37,714 nt of DNA from SIG440 sp045591095 (GTDB taxonomy: Bacteria; Bacillota; Clostridia; Monoglobales; Monoglobaceae), in NCBI GenBank assembly GCA_045591095.1, contig JAZNSF010000031.1, positions 1 through 37,714 of the forward strand. Reading direction: 5' to 3'. The translations under genes were made by a program, and so were the position numbers. This document shows positions 1-8,517 of this stretch, piece after piece (positions within the stretch are counted from its first letter, which is position 1; every line of letters begins with the position of its first letter). The notes under the pieces are model-generated. The model did no database searches and had not been told where the DNA came from. It saw nothing but the letters and a program-made list of their open reading frames with translations.

Positions 1-7
1 GGTTTGT

Positions 8-88
8 TCCTTCTAAAAGCATCTCAACACCCCATTAGTACGCCGTTTTCTATACTTTTATTATACCACATTTTACTTACTTTTTAAA
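8..88 (-). promoter_or_regulatory. Possible minus-strand promoter and RBS for a gene off the left edge
   Basis: Read on the minus strand, a TATAAT box lies at 65-60 with a weak TTTAAA -35-like hexamer 17 nt upstream (88-83). An AGAAGGA ribosome-binding-site-like stretch follows at 14-8. This would fit a divergent gene starting just beyond the left edge. No coding sequence is visible in 1-60 to confirm it. Confidence 0.35.
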
Positions 89-99
89 GACTTTTTGCA

Positions 100-137
100 A
101 AAAAAATGACCACCGACATTTGACTTTGTCAGTGGTC
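100..137 (-). terminator. Rho-independent terminator-like hairpin, minus strand
   Basis: An 11-bp stem with one mismatch (108-118 with 127-137) is followed on the minus strand by a run of T residues (A-run at 100-106). No minus-strand gene in the window would need this terminator, so it may be left over from a gene lost at this boundary. Confidence 0.45.
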
Positions 138-140
138 TGA

Positions 141-180
141 AATGACAACATCTGTAAAGATGTTGTCATTTTTCCTCTTT
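141..180 (+). terminator. Perfect 12-bp hairpin with T-rich tail
   Basis: Arms 141-152 and 159-170 are perfectly complementary around a 6-nt loop, followed by a T-rich tract to 180. This has the form of a rho-independent terminator on the plus strand. No plus-strand gene precedes it in the window. The 3' arm overlaps the -35 box of the next promoter. Confidence 0.55.
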
Positions 181-191
181 AGTGGTATAAT
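163..191 (+). promoter_or_regulatory. Sigma-A-type promoter ahead of the truncated permease
   Basis: TTGTCA (163-168) and TATAAT (186-191) are separated by exactly 17 nt. The -35 box lies inside the 3' arm of the preceding hairpin. Transcription would start near 198 and enter the N-terminally incomplete permease. Confidence 0.55.
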
Positions 192-231
192 GAATGGAAA
201 GCACTTTAAGTAATATCAAAAGTAGGTTAGA

Positions 232-1416
232 GAGAATTTTTGGCCCTATATTGATTCTTGGTTCCCTGCATTTTTCTTGGGCGCAGTTTACGGAAAAGTA
301 ATGGATATGACAGGTTCGGCACGGTCTCTTGCAAACAAATTAGTTTCTATTATTGGTTCTAAGTTTGCTGTTTTGGCAGTTGTTCTTCCTTGTCTTTTAA
401 TGACATATGGAGGAATCTCTTTGTTTGTAGTTGTGTTTGTTATTTACCCGATGGGTTATGCGATATACCGTGAAGCGAATTTGCCGAGAACACTCCTTCC
501 CGGAGCGATAGCGTTTGGTGCCTTTGGAATTACTATGACAGCTATACCGGGGACTCCGCAAATTCAAAATATCATACCTACTACATATTATGGTACAACG
601 GCAACAGCAGCATCTTTAATGGGAATTATAGCAGCGATTTTGATTGCTGTGCCGGGATATTTATATTTAGAATGGCGTTGTCGTAATGCACGTAAAAAGG
701 GTCTGGGCTTTATTGAAGATGATAAGTTTAAACAAAATGTTACTGATGAATTTGAACAATCGTCATGGCATTGGTTGAGCGGATTGTTACCGTTAATTGT
801 TGTTGTGCTTATGTTAAATGTTTTACCATCTGTTTTGGATAAGGCAGGAATTGCCCAGTGGTCTACAAGTCAATCCATTGTGGTTGCACTTTTAGGTGGT
901 ATATTGGTAACTTGTCTTATGAATATAAAGCGGTTTAAAGTTCTTTTGCCGGCGGTTAATGAAGGTGCTAATGGTTCATTGGTAGCAATTATGAATACCG
1001 CGTGTGCTGTAGGGTTTGGTTCTGTTGTTAAAATAGTTCCTGGTTTTACACTCCTTAAAAATGCGATGTTAAATATGCCAGGTAGTATACTTTTTTCTGA
1101 GGCGGTTGCTGTCAATGTGTTGGCAGGCGCAACCGGATCTGCTTCCGGTGGAATGTCTATTGCACTTGAAGCGTTAGCTCCTCAATATCTGGAAAAAGCA
1201 ATGAGCATTGGGATGAACCCTGAACTATTACACAGAATTGCATCATTAGCATCCGGTGGATTAGATACGTTACCACATAATGGTGCAGTTTTGACTTTGC
1301 TCGCTGTGTCCAATTGCAAACATAAGGAATCATATATAGATATTTGTGTTACATCTTGCATTATTCCGGTTATTGTATCGCTGCTATTGTCTTTTGCATG
1401 GGGATTGTTTATTTGA
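232..1416 (+). pseudogene. GntP-family permease, N-terminally truncated
   Basis: The protein resembles GntP-family (gluconate/organic acid:H+ symporter) integral membrane permeases from about nucleotide 232 onward. The family-like stretch FFLGAVYGKVMD and the later PGTPQIQN and ASGGLDTLPHNGAV motifs are all present, and the C-terminus looks complete. The reading frame is closed by a TAG at 223-225, and roughly the first 60-70 residues of the usual ~440-residue protein (the first membrane helices) are missing. The first usable in-frame starts are TTG 277 and ATG 301, both inside a conserved region and without a good ribosome binding site. A promoter at 163-191 may still transcribe it. I infer a 5'-truncated, probably non-functional gene; a short functional variant is less likely. 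The substrate cannot be assigned. A repeat copy starts 5 nt after its stop. Confidence 0.7.
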
Positions 1417-1421
1417 TTTTT

Positions 1422-1481
1422 CCTAACTTGACGTAAACTCCCCTTAAAAATTTGCTGCATCTAAACCTTATGCCTCGCAAT
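1422..1481 (+). repeat. Cassette-flanking direct repeat, copy 1
   Basis: This 60-nt unit aligns without gaps to 2027-2086. The first 8 nt (CCTAACTT) are identical, the middle is variable, and the last 26 nt match at 24 positions (TGCATCTAAACCTTATG, two variable bases, then TCGCAAT). It begins 5 nt after the permease stop codon and ends 27 nt before the start of the next gene. Confidence 0.7.
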
Positions 1482-1508
1482 GTCGAATGTTGTCGAAAGG
1501 AGAAATAT

Positions 1509-2009
1509 ATGGACAATGATGTCAAATTAGTATTAGAAACAGACAATACTTTAATAGAATTTAAAGTTATCGATTATAAAACGAAATTAGCATATTGCGA
1601 TACACAAAATAAGGTTGACTATTTGACAAAAACAAATGAAGTAGAATGTTACTATTATTTTAGTAGTGAAGATATAGGCTGGGGTTCTGTCAGCGATGTA
1701 TATATAACAACAAAAGATTTAGAATTATTATCAAAAGGACTTTCTCAAATACTAATAGATAAAACAAAGGAACTGCATTTTGAAACAGAAAAAAGATTGT
1801 TTGTAGTTGATGTTGTTACAACTGATGAAAAATACAATTTTTGCTTTAAAATCATTGATGGACTTGAGGGTGTTTGGGTGGAAACAACTTTTAGTAATTT
1901 GAATGAAGAGCAGTTTAAAAAATATATAAATCATTTTTTAGAGTGGTCAAGAAGATATCCCGTTCTTACGGTAGAACAGCTTTTAAAAGTTGAAAAGGTT
2001 AGTTGGTAA
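1509..2009 (+). CDS. Orphan AT-rich protein, immunity-protein-like architecture
   Basis: This is a 166-residue soluble, acidic protein without signal peptide or membrane segment. The ATG at 1509 is chosen over the upstream in-frame ATG because AAAGGAG lies just before it (1496-1502) and the preceding codons fall in the repeat. I do not recognise it with certainty. Its alternating beta-strand segments, the aromatic/acidic patch around residues 45-60 (YYYFSSEDIGWGS), and a C-terminal helix resemble small immunity proteins of polymorphic toxin systems (WapI-like), but this is only an impression. The gene is visibly more AT-rich than mutS2 downstream and is bracketed by two copies of a ~60-bp repeat, so it was probably acquired as a unit. 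No toxin gene is in the window. Confidence 0.75.
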   Translation: MDNDVKLVLETDNTLIEFKVIDYKTKLAYCDTQNKVDYLTKTNEVECYYYFSSEDIGWGSVSDVYITTKDLELLSKGLSQILIDKTKELHFETEKRLFVVDVVTTDEKYNFCFKIIDGLEGVWVETTFSNLNEEQFKKYINHFLEWSRRYPVLTVEQLLKVEKVSW

Positions 2010-2026
2010 GTGATTAATTTTTCAAA

Positions 2027-2086
2027 CCTAACTTACCACGAACCTGCTACTAAAGCAAGTTGCATCTAAACCTTATGTGTCGCAAT
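2027..2086 (+). repeat. Cassette-flanking direct repeat, copy 2
   Basis: This is the second copy of the unit at 1422-1481, with identical spacing between its conserved left (CCTAACTT) and right (26 nt, 24/26) ends. It starts 17 nt after the stop of the orphan gene and ends 38 nt before mutS2. A 5-bp AACTT/AAGTT pairing is possible within this copy but is not kept in copy 1, so no conserved hairpin can be claimed. Confidence 0.7.
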
Positions 2087-2124
2087 CGCAGTAAATAAAC
2101 ATTTATAACAAGGAAAATTTGACT

Positions 2125-4494
2125 ATGGAAGAAAAAACTTTAAAAACTCTTGAATTTGATAAAATAAGGGATATGCTTGCGGAGTACTGCATCAATGATG
2201 ACGCAAAAGCGCGGGCTAAAGCGCTAATGCCTGAAACGGAAATGAAAAAGGTCCAAAAGTTGCTTACAGATACTGACAGGGCTTTGGTTTCGGTGTTTAA
2301 GTTTGGCTCGGCTCCGATTATGCGAGTAGTATCTGTTGAGCCTGCACTGAAACGCGCCATGGTAGGTGGCACGCTGTCTATGAGTGAGCTTCTTAATATT
2401 GCGTCGGTTTTAAAGTGTGCCGGGAAATTAAAAAAGTATCAGTCTTCCATAGGCGATGCTTTGGACGAATATTTCGAAAGTCTTAACCTTTGCGAGGAAG
2501 TTGAAAAAAGTATAAGCGCATCTATAATTTCGGAGACTGAAATGTCAGATGGTGCGAGTGCAGAACTTGCGAATATCCGCAGAAAAATTCACCGTGCGGG
2601 AGACAAAATCAAGGATACTTTAAACCAAATGATACATTCGCCGCACTATCTTAAATTTTTACAAGACCCGATCGTGACCCTTCGTAACGACAGATACGTA
2701 GTGCCCGTAAAGGCCGAGTGCCGAGGCGATGTGCCGGGTATTGTCCATGATATGTCGGCGTCGGGTGGTACGGTGTTTATTGAGCCTTCGGGGGTTGTTG
2801 ATGCAAACAATCAGCTTCAGGAACTTTATATTGCCGAAAAAACCGAGATTGAAAAAATTCTTTCGGACCTTACGGCTAAGGTATGCGAGGTTTCGGATTT
2901 TGTTAAGTACGACTATCTTGCAATTATTGACCTTGACCTTATCTTTGCAAAGGCAAAGCTTTCGATTGAGCAAAAGGCCATCTGCCCTAAGGTAAATGAC
3001 GAGGGAAAAATCTTTATTAAAAAGGGCAGACACCCACTGATTGACAAAAACAAAGTTGTGCCCCAGGACATAATGCTTGGCGAGGATTTTGACACACTTG
3101 TTGTCACTGGCCCAAACACCGGTGGAAAAACTGTTGTTTTAAAGACAATAGGACTTTTTACCATTATGGCGCAGTCGGGACTTCATGTCCCGGCAGATGA
3201 CGGGACAATCCTTTCGGTATTTGATGGGGTTTTTGCAGATATCGGTGACGAACAAAGCATCGAGCAAAGCCTTAGTACGTTTTCTGCTCATATGAAAAAT
3301 ATCGTCCATATACTTGAAACTTTTACCAACAAATCGCTTGTGCTTTTTGACGAGCTTGGCGCAGGAACCGACCCGATAGAGGGAGCAGCACTTGCAAATT
3401 CCATACTTGAATATGTAAGGAATATGGGCGCAAAAACTGTTGCAACGACACATTACAGCGAGCTTAAAATCTATGCACTTTCGACCGGCAGGGTAGAAAA
3501 TGCTTCTTGTGAGTTTGACGTAAACACCTTAAGCCCGACATACAGACTTCTTGTTGGTATTCCGGGGAAAAGTAATGCTTTTGCGATATCAAAAAAGCTT
3601 GGCCTCAGTGACTTTATAATCGAAAAATCAAAAGAACTTCTTACCAAGGAAACCATACAGTTTGAGGATGTTTTGGGAAGCATCGAAGAAAACCGAAAAC
3701 GCTCGGAAATTGCAAAGAAAAAGCAGGAAAAAATGAAGGATGAGGTAGCCTTTCTTCGTGCAGAACTTAAGAAAGAGCGCCGTAAGCTTGAAGAGGACCG
3801 CGAAAGGATTTTGACAAAGGCAAACAAAAAGGCAGAGGAGATACTCGAAAAAACAAAAGAAGAAGCCGAACAAATTGTTGCCGATATGCGAAAGCTTAAA
3901 GAAGAAAATGACGAGCGCGAAGCACTTCGTGCAATGGAAGAGGTAAGGCGAGAATTAAATATCAAGATTAAGAACAAAAAAAGACCTCAAAACGTTGCTG
4001 CGTCTAAGCCTCTTAAAAAGGTAAATATAAATTCCTTTAAGCCTGGAATGAACGTTTTAATCGTTGATATGAACGAAAAAGGTTCTATCCTTACAATCGA
4101 CAAAAAGGCAGAAACCGCGGTTGTTCAGATGGGGATTATGAAGGCAACAGCCAAGCTTTCAAATCTGGTTATTCTTGAAGACGAAACAAAAGAGAACCTG
4201 ATGCGATTTATTCCACAGAAAAATGTTGTGTCAGGCACAAAATCTGCACAGACCGATATTGACCTTCGCGGTATGGTGCTTGAAGAAGCGATGATGGAGG
4301 CGGACAGATTTTTAGACCGTGCGTGTCTTTCAGGGCTTTCCGTGGTTACGCTTATTCACGGCAAAGGTACGGGCGTGCTTAGAAGTGGTATTCAGGATAT
4401 GCTTAGGCGTCATCCACACGTAAAGTCTTTCAGAAACGGAAGGTTTGGCGAGGGCGAAAACGGCGTAACGGTTGTTGAACTTAAAGGTAAATAA
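2125..4494 (+). CDS. mutS2: Endonuclease MutS2 / ribosome rescue factor
   Basis: This is a 789-residue MutS2, the normal family length. MutS2 is an ABC-type ATPase with a C-terminal Smr domain. In Bacillota it suppresses homologous recombination and, by established work in Bacillus, acts on collided ribosomes. Seen here: the MutS core helices, Walker A GPNTGGKT at residues 329-336, Walker B LVLFDE at 405-410, a long charged coiled coil at about 510-625, and the Smr domain with DLRG at 713 and HGKGTG at 745-750. The ATG at 2125 is preferred to TTG 2119 because AAGGA sits 10 nt upstream and the family begins MxEKTLKTLEF. It is monocistronic, ending in a strong terminator. Confidence 0.96.
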   Translation: MEEKTLKTLEFDKIRDMLAEYCINDDAKARAKALMPETEMKKVQKLLTDTDRALVSVFKFGSAPIMRVVSVEPALKRAMVGGTLSMSELLNIASVLKCAGKLKKYQSSIGDALDEYFESLNLCEEVEKSISASIISETEMSDGASAELANIRRKIHRAGDKIKDTLNQMIHSPHYLKFLQDPIVTLRNDRYVVPVKAECRGDVPGIVHDMSASGGTVFIEPSGVVDANNQLQELYIAEKTEIEKILSDLTAKVCEVSDFVKYDYLAIIDLDLIFAKAKLSIEQKAICPKVNDEGKIFIKKGRHPLIDKNKVVPQDIMLGEDFDTLVVTGPNTGGKTVVLKTIGLFTIMAQSGLHVPADDGTILSVFDGVFADIGDEQSIEQSLSTFSAHMKNIVHILETFTNKSLVLFDELGAGTDPIEGAALANSILEYVRNMGAKTVATTHYSELKIYALSTGRVENASCEFDVNTLSPTYRLLVGIPGKSNAFAISKKLGLSDFIIEKSKELLTKETIQFEDVLGSIEENRKRSEIAKKKQEKMKDEVAFLRAELKKERRKLEEDRERILTKANKKAEEILEKTKEEAEQIVADMRKLKEENDEREALRAMEEVRRELNIKIKNKKRPQNVAASKPLKKVNINSFKPGMNVLIVDMNEKGSILTIDKKAETAVVQMGIMKATAKLSNLVILEDETKENLMRFIPQKNVVSGTKSAQTDIDLRGMVLEEAMMEADRFLDRACLSGLSVVTLIHGKGTGVLRSGIQDMLRRHPHVKSFRNGRFGEGENGVTVVELKGK

Positions 4495-4527
4495 AAAAAT
4501 ATCCACCAAAAAGGTGGATATTTTTTT
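4493..4527. terminator. Bidirectional rho-independent terminator
   Basis: A 15-bp stem (4493-4507 with 4513-4527) is closed by a 5-nt A-rich loop and flanked by A-run and T-run. It serves mutS2 on the plus strand and the convergent fucose isomerase pseudogene on the minus strand. Confidence 0.9.
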
Positions 4528-4541
4528 GATAAAGATAAGCA

Positions 4542-6368
4542 CTATCTCATATTCTTGTACATTGGGCCGTAAGTCTGGCAAGCACGATAGTCCTGACCTT
4601 CTTTGTCCATGCCGAATGCATTCTAGCTAGCAGGCCTAAAGATTTTGTCTTCAGGAACGTTGTGCATACAAACCGGAATTCTGAGCATTGAATACATTGT
4701 TATAAGGTCTGCACCAACGTGTCCGTAAGAAATAGCACCCTGGTTAGCACCCCAATTCTGCATAACGTCGTATGCTGTTTTAAAGGGGCTACCTTCTTTT
4801 CCGTCGCATCTTGGAGCAAACCAAGTGCAAGGCCATGTTGGGTTTGTTCTTTCCATAAGCGTGTCAGAAACGCTGTCAGGAAGCTTTACTGTCCAGCCTT
4901 CAGCAATCTGAAGTACAGGGCCAAGTCCTTTTACAAGGTTAAATCTGATCATTGTACAGGGCATTTCTGCTCTTGTTGTATAATGGCTTGAGAAACCGCC
5001 ACCACGGAAGTTGTCAAAACCTGCTTCGCACCAAACGGTTGCATCGGTCATCTTCTTGATGCCTTCGTCGGTAACTTCCCACCATTTTTTCATGATAGCG
5101 TTGCCGTTTTCGTCTGTGCATTCGCCGCAAGCATCAAGACAAGCTGCACCCGAGTTGAGAAGGTGGATGATACCGTCTGATTCTTTTGCTTTGCCACTAA
5201 GTTTGTAGCCTGTAACTCTTTCTGTTGCTTCACCTGACCAGTAAGTACGAACGTCAGCAAAAATCTGTGCTCTATGTGTAAGAAGTCTCATAAAGAGCAT
5301 ACCAAGACCGTTTAGAACGTCGTTTTCGGTTGCAAGTGTATAAGGTTCTCTTGCACCTTCGTGGTCAAATGTTGAAGAAAGAAGAGCCTCGGGATAGTCA
5401 CAGTTTGGCCAGTGATCTGTCCACTGTCTCTGACCCTGGAAACCACCTGCAATTGCATTGTGGTTCTTCAAATTCGTCATGAAGGTTTTTGTTTCCTGCC
5501 ATCAAATCCTTGATGATGCAGTACATCTTAATGGTAAATTCTCACTGCTTGTCTTTTTCTTCGTCAGTGAACTTAATTTTTCTGGTTTCGCCAAGGAATT
5601 CAACAGATTCGGGGTTATCGTCTTTGCCTTCTTTGCAATGTTCGCGAGTCCACTTAAGAGCCTTCTGGTATTCTTCTTCGTTATAAATACCTTCTTCCAT
5701 ACGTCTGAGGATTTCAACTTCATCAACAGATTCAACTCTCATGCCAAGATATTCTTCCATGAAAGCCTGGTCTATGATTGAACCTGCAATACCCATACAC
5801 TGTGAACCAATCTGGAGATATGACTTTCCTCTCATTGTAGCAACTGCAACGGCAGAACTGCCAAAACGGAGAAGTTTTTCTTTTACATCTTCGGGAATTT
5901 GGGTAACCTGGTCACGGTCTTGAACTTCGTGGCCGTAGATACCAAAAGCGGGGAGACCTTTTTGTGTATGACCTGCCAAAACTGCTGCAAGATAAACTGC
6001 GCCTGGTCTTTCAGTTCCGTTAAAGCCCCAAACACCTTTGATTGTCATGGGGTCCATATCCATTGTTTCTGAGCCGTAGCACCAGCATGGAGTAACTGAA
6101 AGTGTAATAGAAACGCCTTCCTTTTTGAATTTATCTGCACAAGCCTGAGCTTCGGGAACACGACCGATTGTTGTATCAGCCAGAACTACTTTTACAGGTT
6201 CACCGTTTGAATAGTAAAGGTTTTCCTCAAAAAGTTTTTTTGCGGCGTTAGCCATGGACATAACCTGATCTTCAAGGCTTTCCCTAAGTCTCATAGGTCC
6301 GCGTCTGCCGTCAACTATTGGTCTAATTCCGATTACGGGATAATCTCCCACGTATCTGTTTTTGCCAT
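4542..6368 (-). pseudogene. fucI: L-fucose isomerase-like gene, multiply inactivated
   Basis: The product would be an L-fucose/L-arabinose isomerase-type enzyme (ketol isomerisation of L-fucose to L-fuculose), about 600 residues. Reconstructed in order: the ATG at 6368 has a strong AAAGGAGG site and begins MAKNRYVGDYPVIGIRP if one A is restored to the A5 run at 6359-6363. The frame then stops at TGA 5544-5542, exactly where the family has the Trp of KDKQWEF. A second frame change occurs near 5461-5465, between FEE and HNAIAGGFQGQRQW. A TAG at 4625-4623 replaces the conserved Trp of RPASWNAFGMD. The C-terminus (DYRACQTYGPMYK) remains intact to 4542. Elsewhere the protein is very well preserved, so decay looks recent. 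No fuculokinase or aldolase gene is adjacent. The substrate could be another deoxy sugar. Confidence 0.88.
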
Positions 6369-6493
6369 AATAAGATGCCTCCTTTTCATATGAATAAAAT
6401 TTCTTTCTATAATATAATAATATACTTGCAATAAATAAATTACTTGTGTTATAACATAAAAAAATATAATAATATTCACTTTTGGAGAGATGT

Positions 6494-7335
6494 ATGAGCT
6501 ACAATGAACTCAAGCAAAGAGGCACGGATGATTTCCCTATAGAATATTATCTTATTGATGCCAGTGATACCCGGTATGAGATGTCGGCGCACTGGCACAT
6601 GGTACTGGAAATTATCAGGGTAAAAAAAGGAATACTTAAGGTAAGGCTTAACGACCGTATCTACTTGGCAGGCCCTGGGATGTGATTTTTGTCAATTCTG
6701 AAACGGTCCATAGCGCAGTACCCGAGGACTGCGAGTATGAATGCACAGTTTTTCATATGGAGTTTTTAAATGCGGACAATCTAAGCTGCAAATTTTTTGT
6801 GGAAAGTATTATGAATCACGAATATGTGATAAATGAATTTTGTGACCGAAGTAATACCGAGCTTGGAAATGCGGTTGACTTCCTTTTTGAAGTGTTAAGA
6901 AAAGAATCCCTGGGTCAGCAGATACTTGCCATAGGTGCTTTTTACAGAGTTTTCGGGACTATTATGGACGAAAACCTGTATATGCCTGCGGCAGGAATGT
7001 CTGACATACTTAAAAACAAAAATATTGCTAAGCTAAAAAAGGTACTTACATTCATACGCCAGAATTATGACAGACAGCTTACTTTAGAGGAGATTTCTCA
7101 TTCGGTCGGGATGTCGGCAAAGTATTTTTGCAAATTTTTCAAAGATATGACCGGAAAGACACCGTTTGGATACCTTATGGATTATAGAATAGCTAAAGCA
7201 TCAAGACGGCTTTTAAGCACCGATTTGAGCATAACCGAAATTGCATTTTCGGCGGGGTTCAATGACCTTAGCTACTTTATAAAAACCTTTAAAAAACAAA
7301 AGGGGATTTCCCCTGCAAAATTCAGAAAGGGCTAA
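6494..7335 (+). pseudogene. AraC-family regulator, one frameshift
   Basis: This gene lies divergent from the fucose isomerase gene, 125 nt away, and is probably its cognate activator. The ATG at 6494 follows GGAGAG. An N-terminal cupin sensing domain (HWHMVLEIIRV, then LNDRIYLAGPG) runs into a stop at 6682 unless one G is restored to the G-run at about 6677-6680. Restoring it gives GPGDVIFVNSETVHSAVP, typical of this family, and about 280 residues in total. The C-terminal double helix-turn-helix (from about IAKLKKVLTFIRQNY to the end, with LTLEEISHSVGMS and SITEIAFSAGF) is complete. The second half could be translated alone, but would lack the sensor. I infer a pseudogene decaying together with its target; a sequencing error in the G-run cannot be excluded from the sequence. 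Confidence 0.85.
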
Positions 7336-7339
7336 AATT

Positions 7340-8437
7340 ATGAAAATGAATATTAAGGAATATATAAAAATCGCAATTGGAATTTTTCTTTTGTATCTTG
7401 CCGTAACATACTGGAAGTATGCGGCGAATATTATTTCGATGATTGTAAGCGCGGCTACGCCTTTGATTATAGGCGCGATAATTGCTTATTTTGTAAATAT
7501 TCTTATGACTTTTTACGAAAGGCACTATTTTGTTAAAAGCAAAAAAAGGCTCATATTAAAATGCCGACGGGGACTGTGTATGATTGGGGCGTATGTCACG
7601 ATAATTGCCATAATTTCTCTGGTGATTGGTATTGTTCTCCCTCAGTTTGTATCTTGTCTGCAGCTGCTTTTTAAGGAACTTCCGGCAGTGCTTTCGTTTT
7701 TGACAAATAAAATCGGTGAGCTTAAGATTTTGCCCGAAAATATGAGAGAAGTTTTGATTGGTGTTGATTGGTCAACTCAGATTTCGGGGATTGCAAGCGC
7801 TCTTACCTCCGGCGTCGGAAACATAATGAATGTGGCGGTAAAGGCACTTTCCGGTGTATTTTCCGGGATTGTAAGCGGAGTACTGAGTATAATTTTTTCA
7901 GTTTATCTGCTTTTGGGTAAGGACAGACTAAGGAATCAGCTTACAAGGCTTGCAAAACACTACCTGAGCAAAAAGTGGTATGACAGGCTGGTTTATTTGG
8001 TAAAGGTTCTTGACGATAGCTTTCACAACTATATAATCGGTCAGTGTACCGAGGCAGTAGTCTTGGGTGTACTTTGTACAGTAGGAATGTTCATCCTCCG
8101 AATCCCATATGCGCCTATGATTGGTGCACTGGTGGGATTTACTGCACTTATACCGGTTGCCGGTGCATATGTCGGGGCATTTATGGGTGCACTTATGCTC
8201 CTTACAGTTTCGCCGGTAAAATCTTTGGTTTTTCTGATTTATATACTTGTCCTCCAGCAGATTGAGGGTAACCTTATTTACCCCAAAGTCGTTGGAAATT
8301 CCATCGGCCTCCCTGGAATATGGGTGCTTGCAGCGGTGACAATAGGAGGGGGTATTATGGGCATCTCGGGAATGCTGTTTGGAGTACCGATAGCTGCGAC
8401 TGTCTATAAAATAATAAAGGATGATATAAATAGATAA
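7340..8437 (+). CDS. AI-2E transporter family (DUF20) membrane protein
   Basis: This is a 365-residue integral membrane protein with about 7-8 hydrophobic segments: two near the N-terminus (residues about 8-60), one near 85-105, then a long soluble loop and a C-terminal helical block with ALIPVAGAYVGAFMGA and QQIEGNLIYPKVVGNSIGLP. The last two motifs are diagnostic of the AI-2E/PerM family (PF01594). Family members are exporters or Na+(Li+)/H+ antiporters of mostly unknown substrate; the quorum-signal name should not be taken literally. The gene starts 4 nt after the broken regulator and may have been transcribed with it. Confidence 0.9.
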   Translation: MKMNIKEYIKIAIGIFLLYLAVTYWKYAANIISMIVSAATPLIIGAIIAYFVNILMTFYERHYFVKSKKRLILKCRRGLCMIGAYVTIIAIISLVIGIVLPQFVSCLQLLFKELPAVLSFLTNKIGELKILPENMREVLIGVDWSTQISGIASALTSGVGNIMNVAVKALSGVFSGIVSGVLSIIFSVYLLLGKDRLRNQLTRLAKHYLSKKWYDRLVYLVKVLDDSFHNYIIGQCTEAVVLGVLCTVGMFILRIPYAPMIGALVGFTALIPVAGAYVGAFMGALMLLTVSPVKSLVFLIYILVLQQIEGNLIYPKVVGNSIGLPGIWVLAAVTIGGGIMGISGMLFGVPIAATVYKIIKDDINR

Positions 8438-8517
8438 ATTTAGAAAAAAGTGTTGTTTTTTTGTCGAAATTATGTTATTATGTAAGACAAAGAATTAACA
8501 TTGCAGGTGATAATAAT

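Noticed and set aside
1422..2086. Integron attC sites around the orphan gene
   Set aside because: The left end of copy 2 (ACCTAAC) fits the RYYYAAC core, but copy 1 does not, no matching GTTRRRY right end is found, and no conserved hairpin or integrase gene is visible.
3471..3977. 168-codon antisense frame inside mutS2
   Set aside because: Low-complexity Ser/Phe-rich translation produced by the coiled-coil codons of mutS2 on the other strand; no ribosome binding site or family resemblance.
5542..5544. TGA at a conserved Trp position suggesting TGA is read as Trp
   Set aside because: Other genes in the window end at TGA (for example 1414-1416 and 13050-13052) and use TGG for Trp, and the same pseudogene also has a TAG and frameshifts. 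Decay explains it better.
4623..6351. Two separate isomerase genes on the minus strand
   Set aside because: The two frames are consecutive parts of one enzyme family member with no second ribosome binding site. They are pieces of one broken gene.
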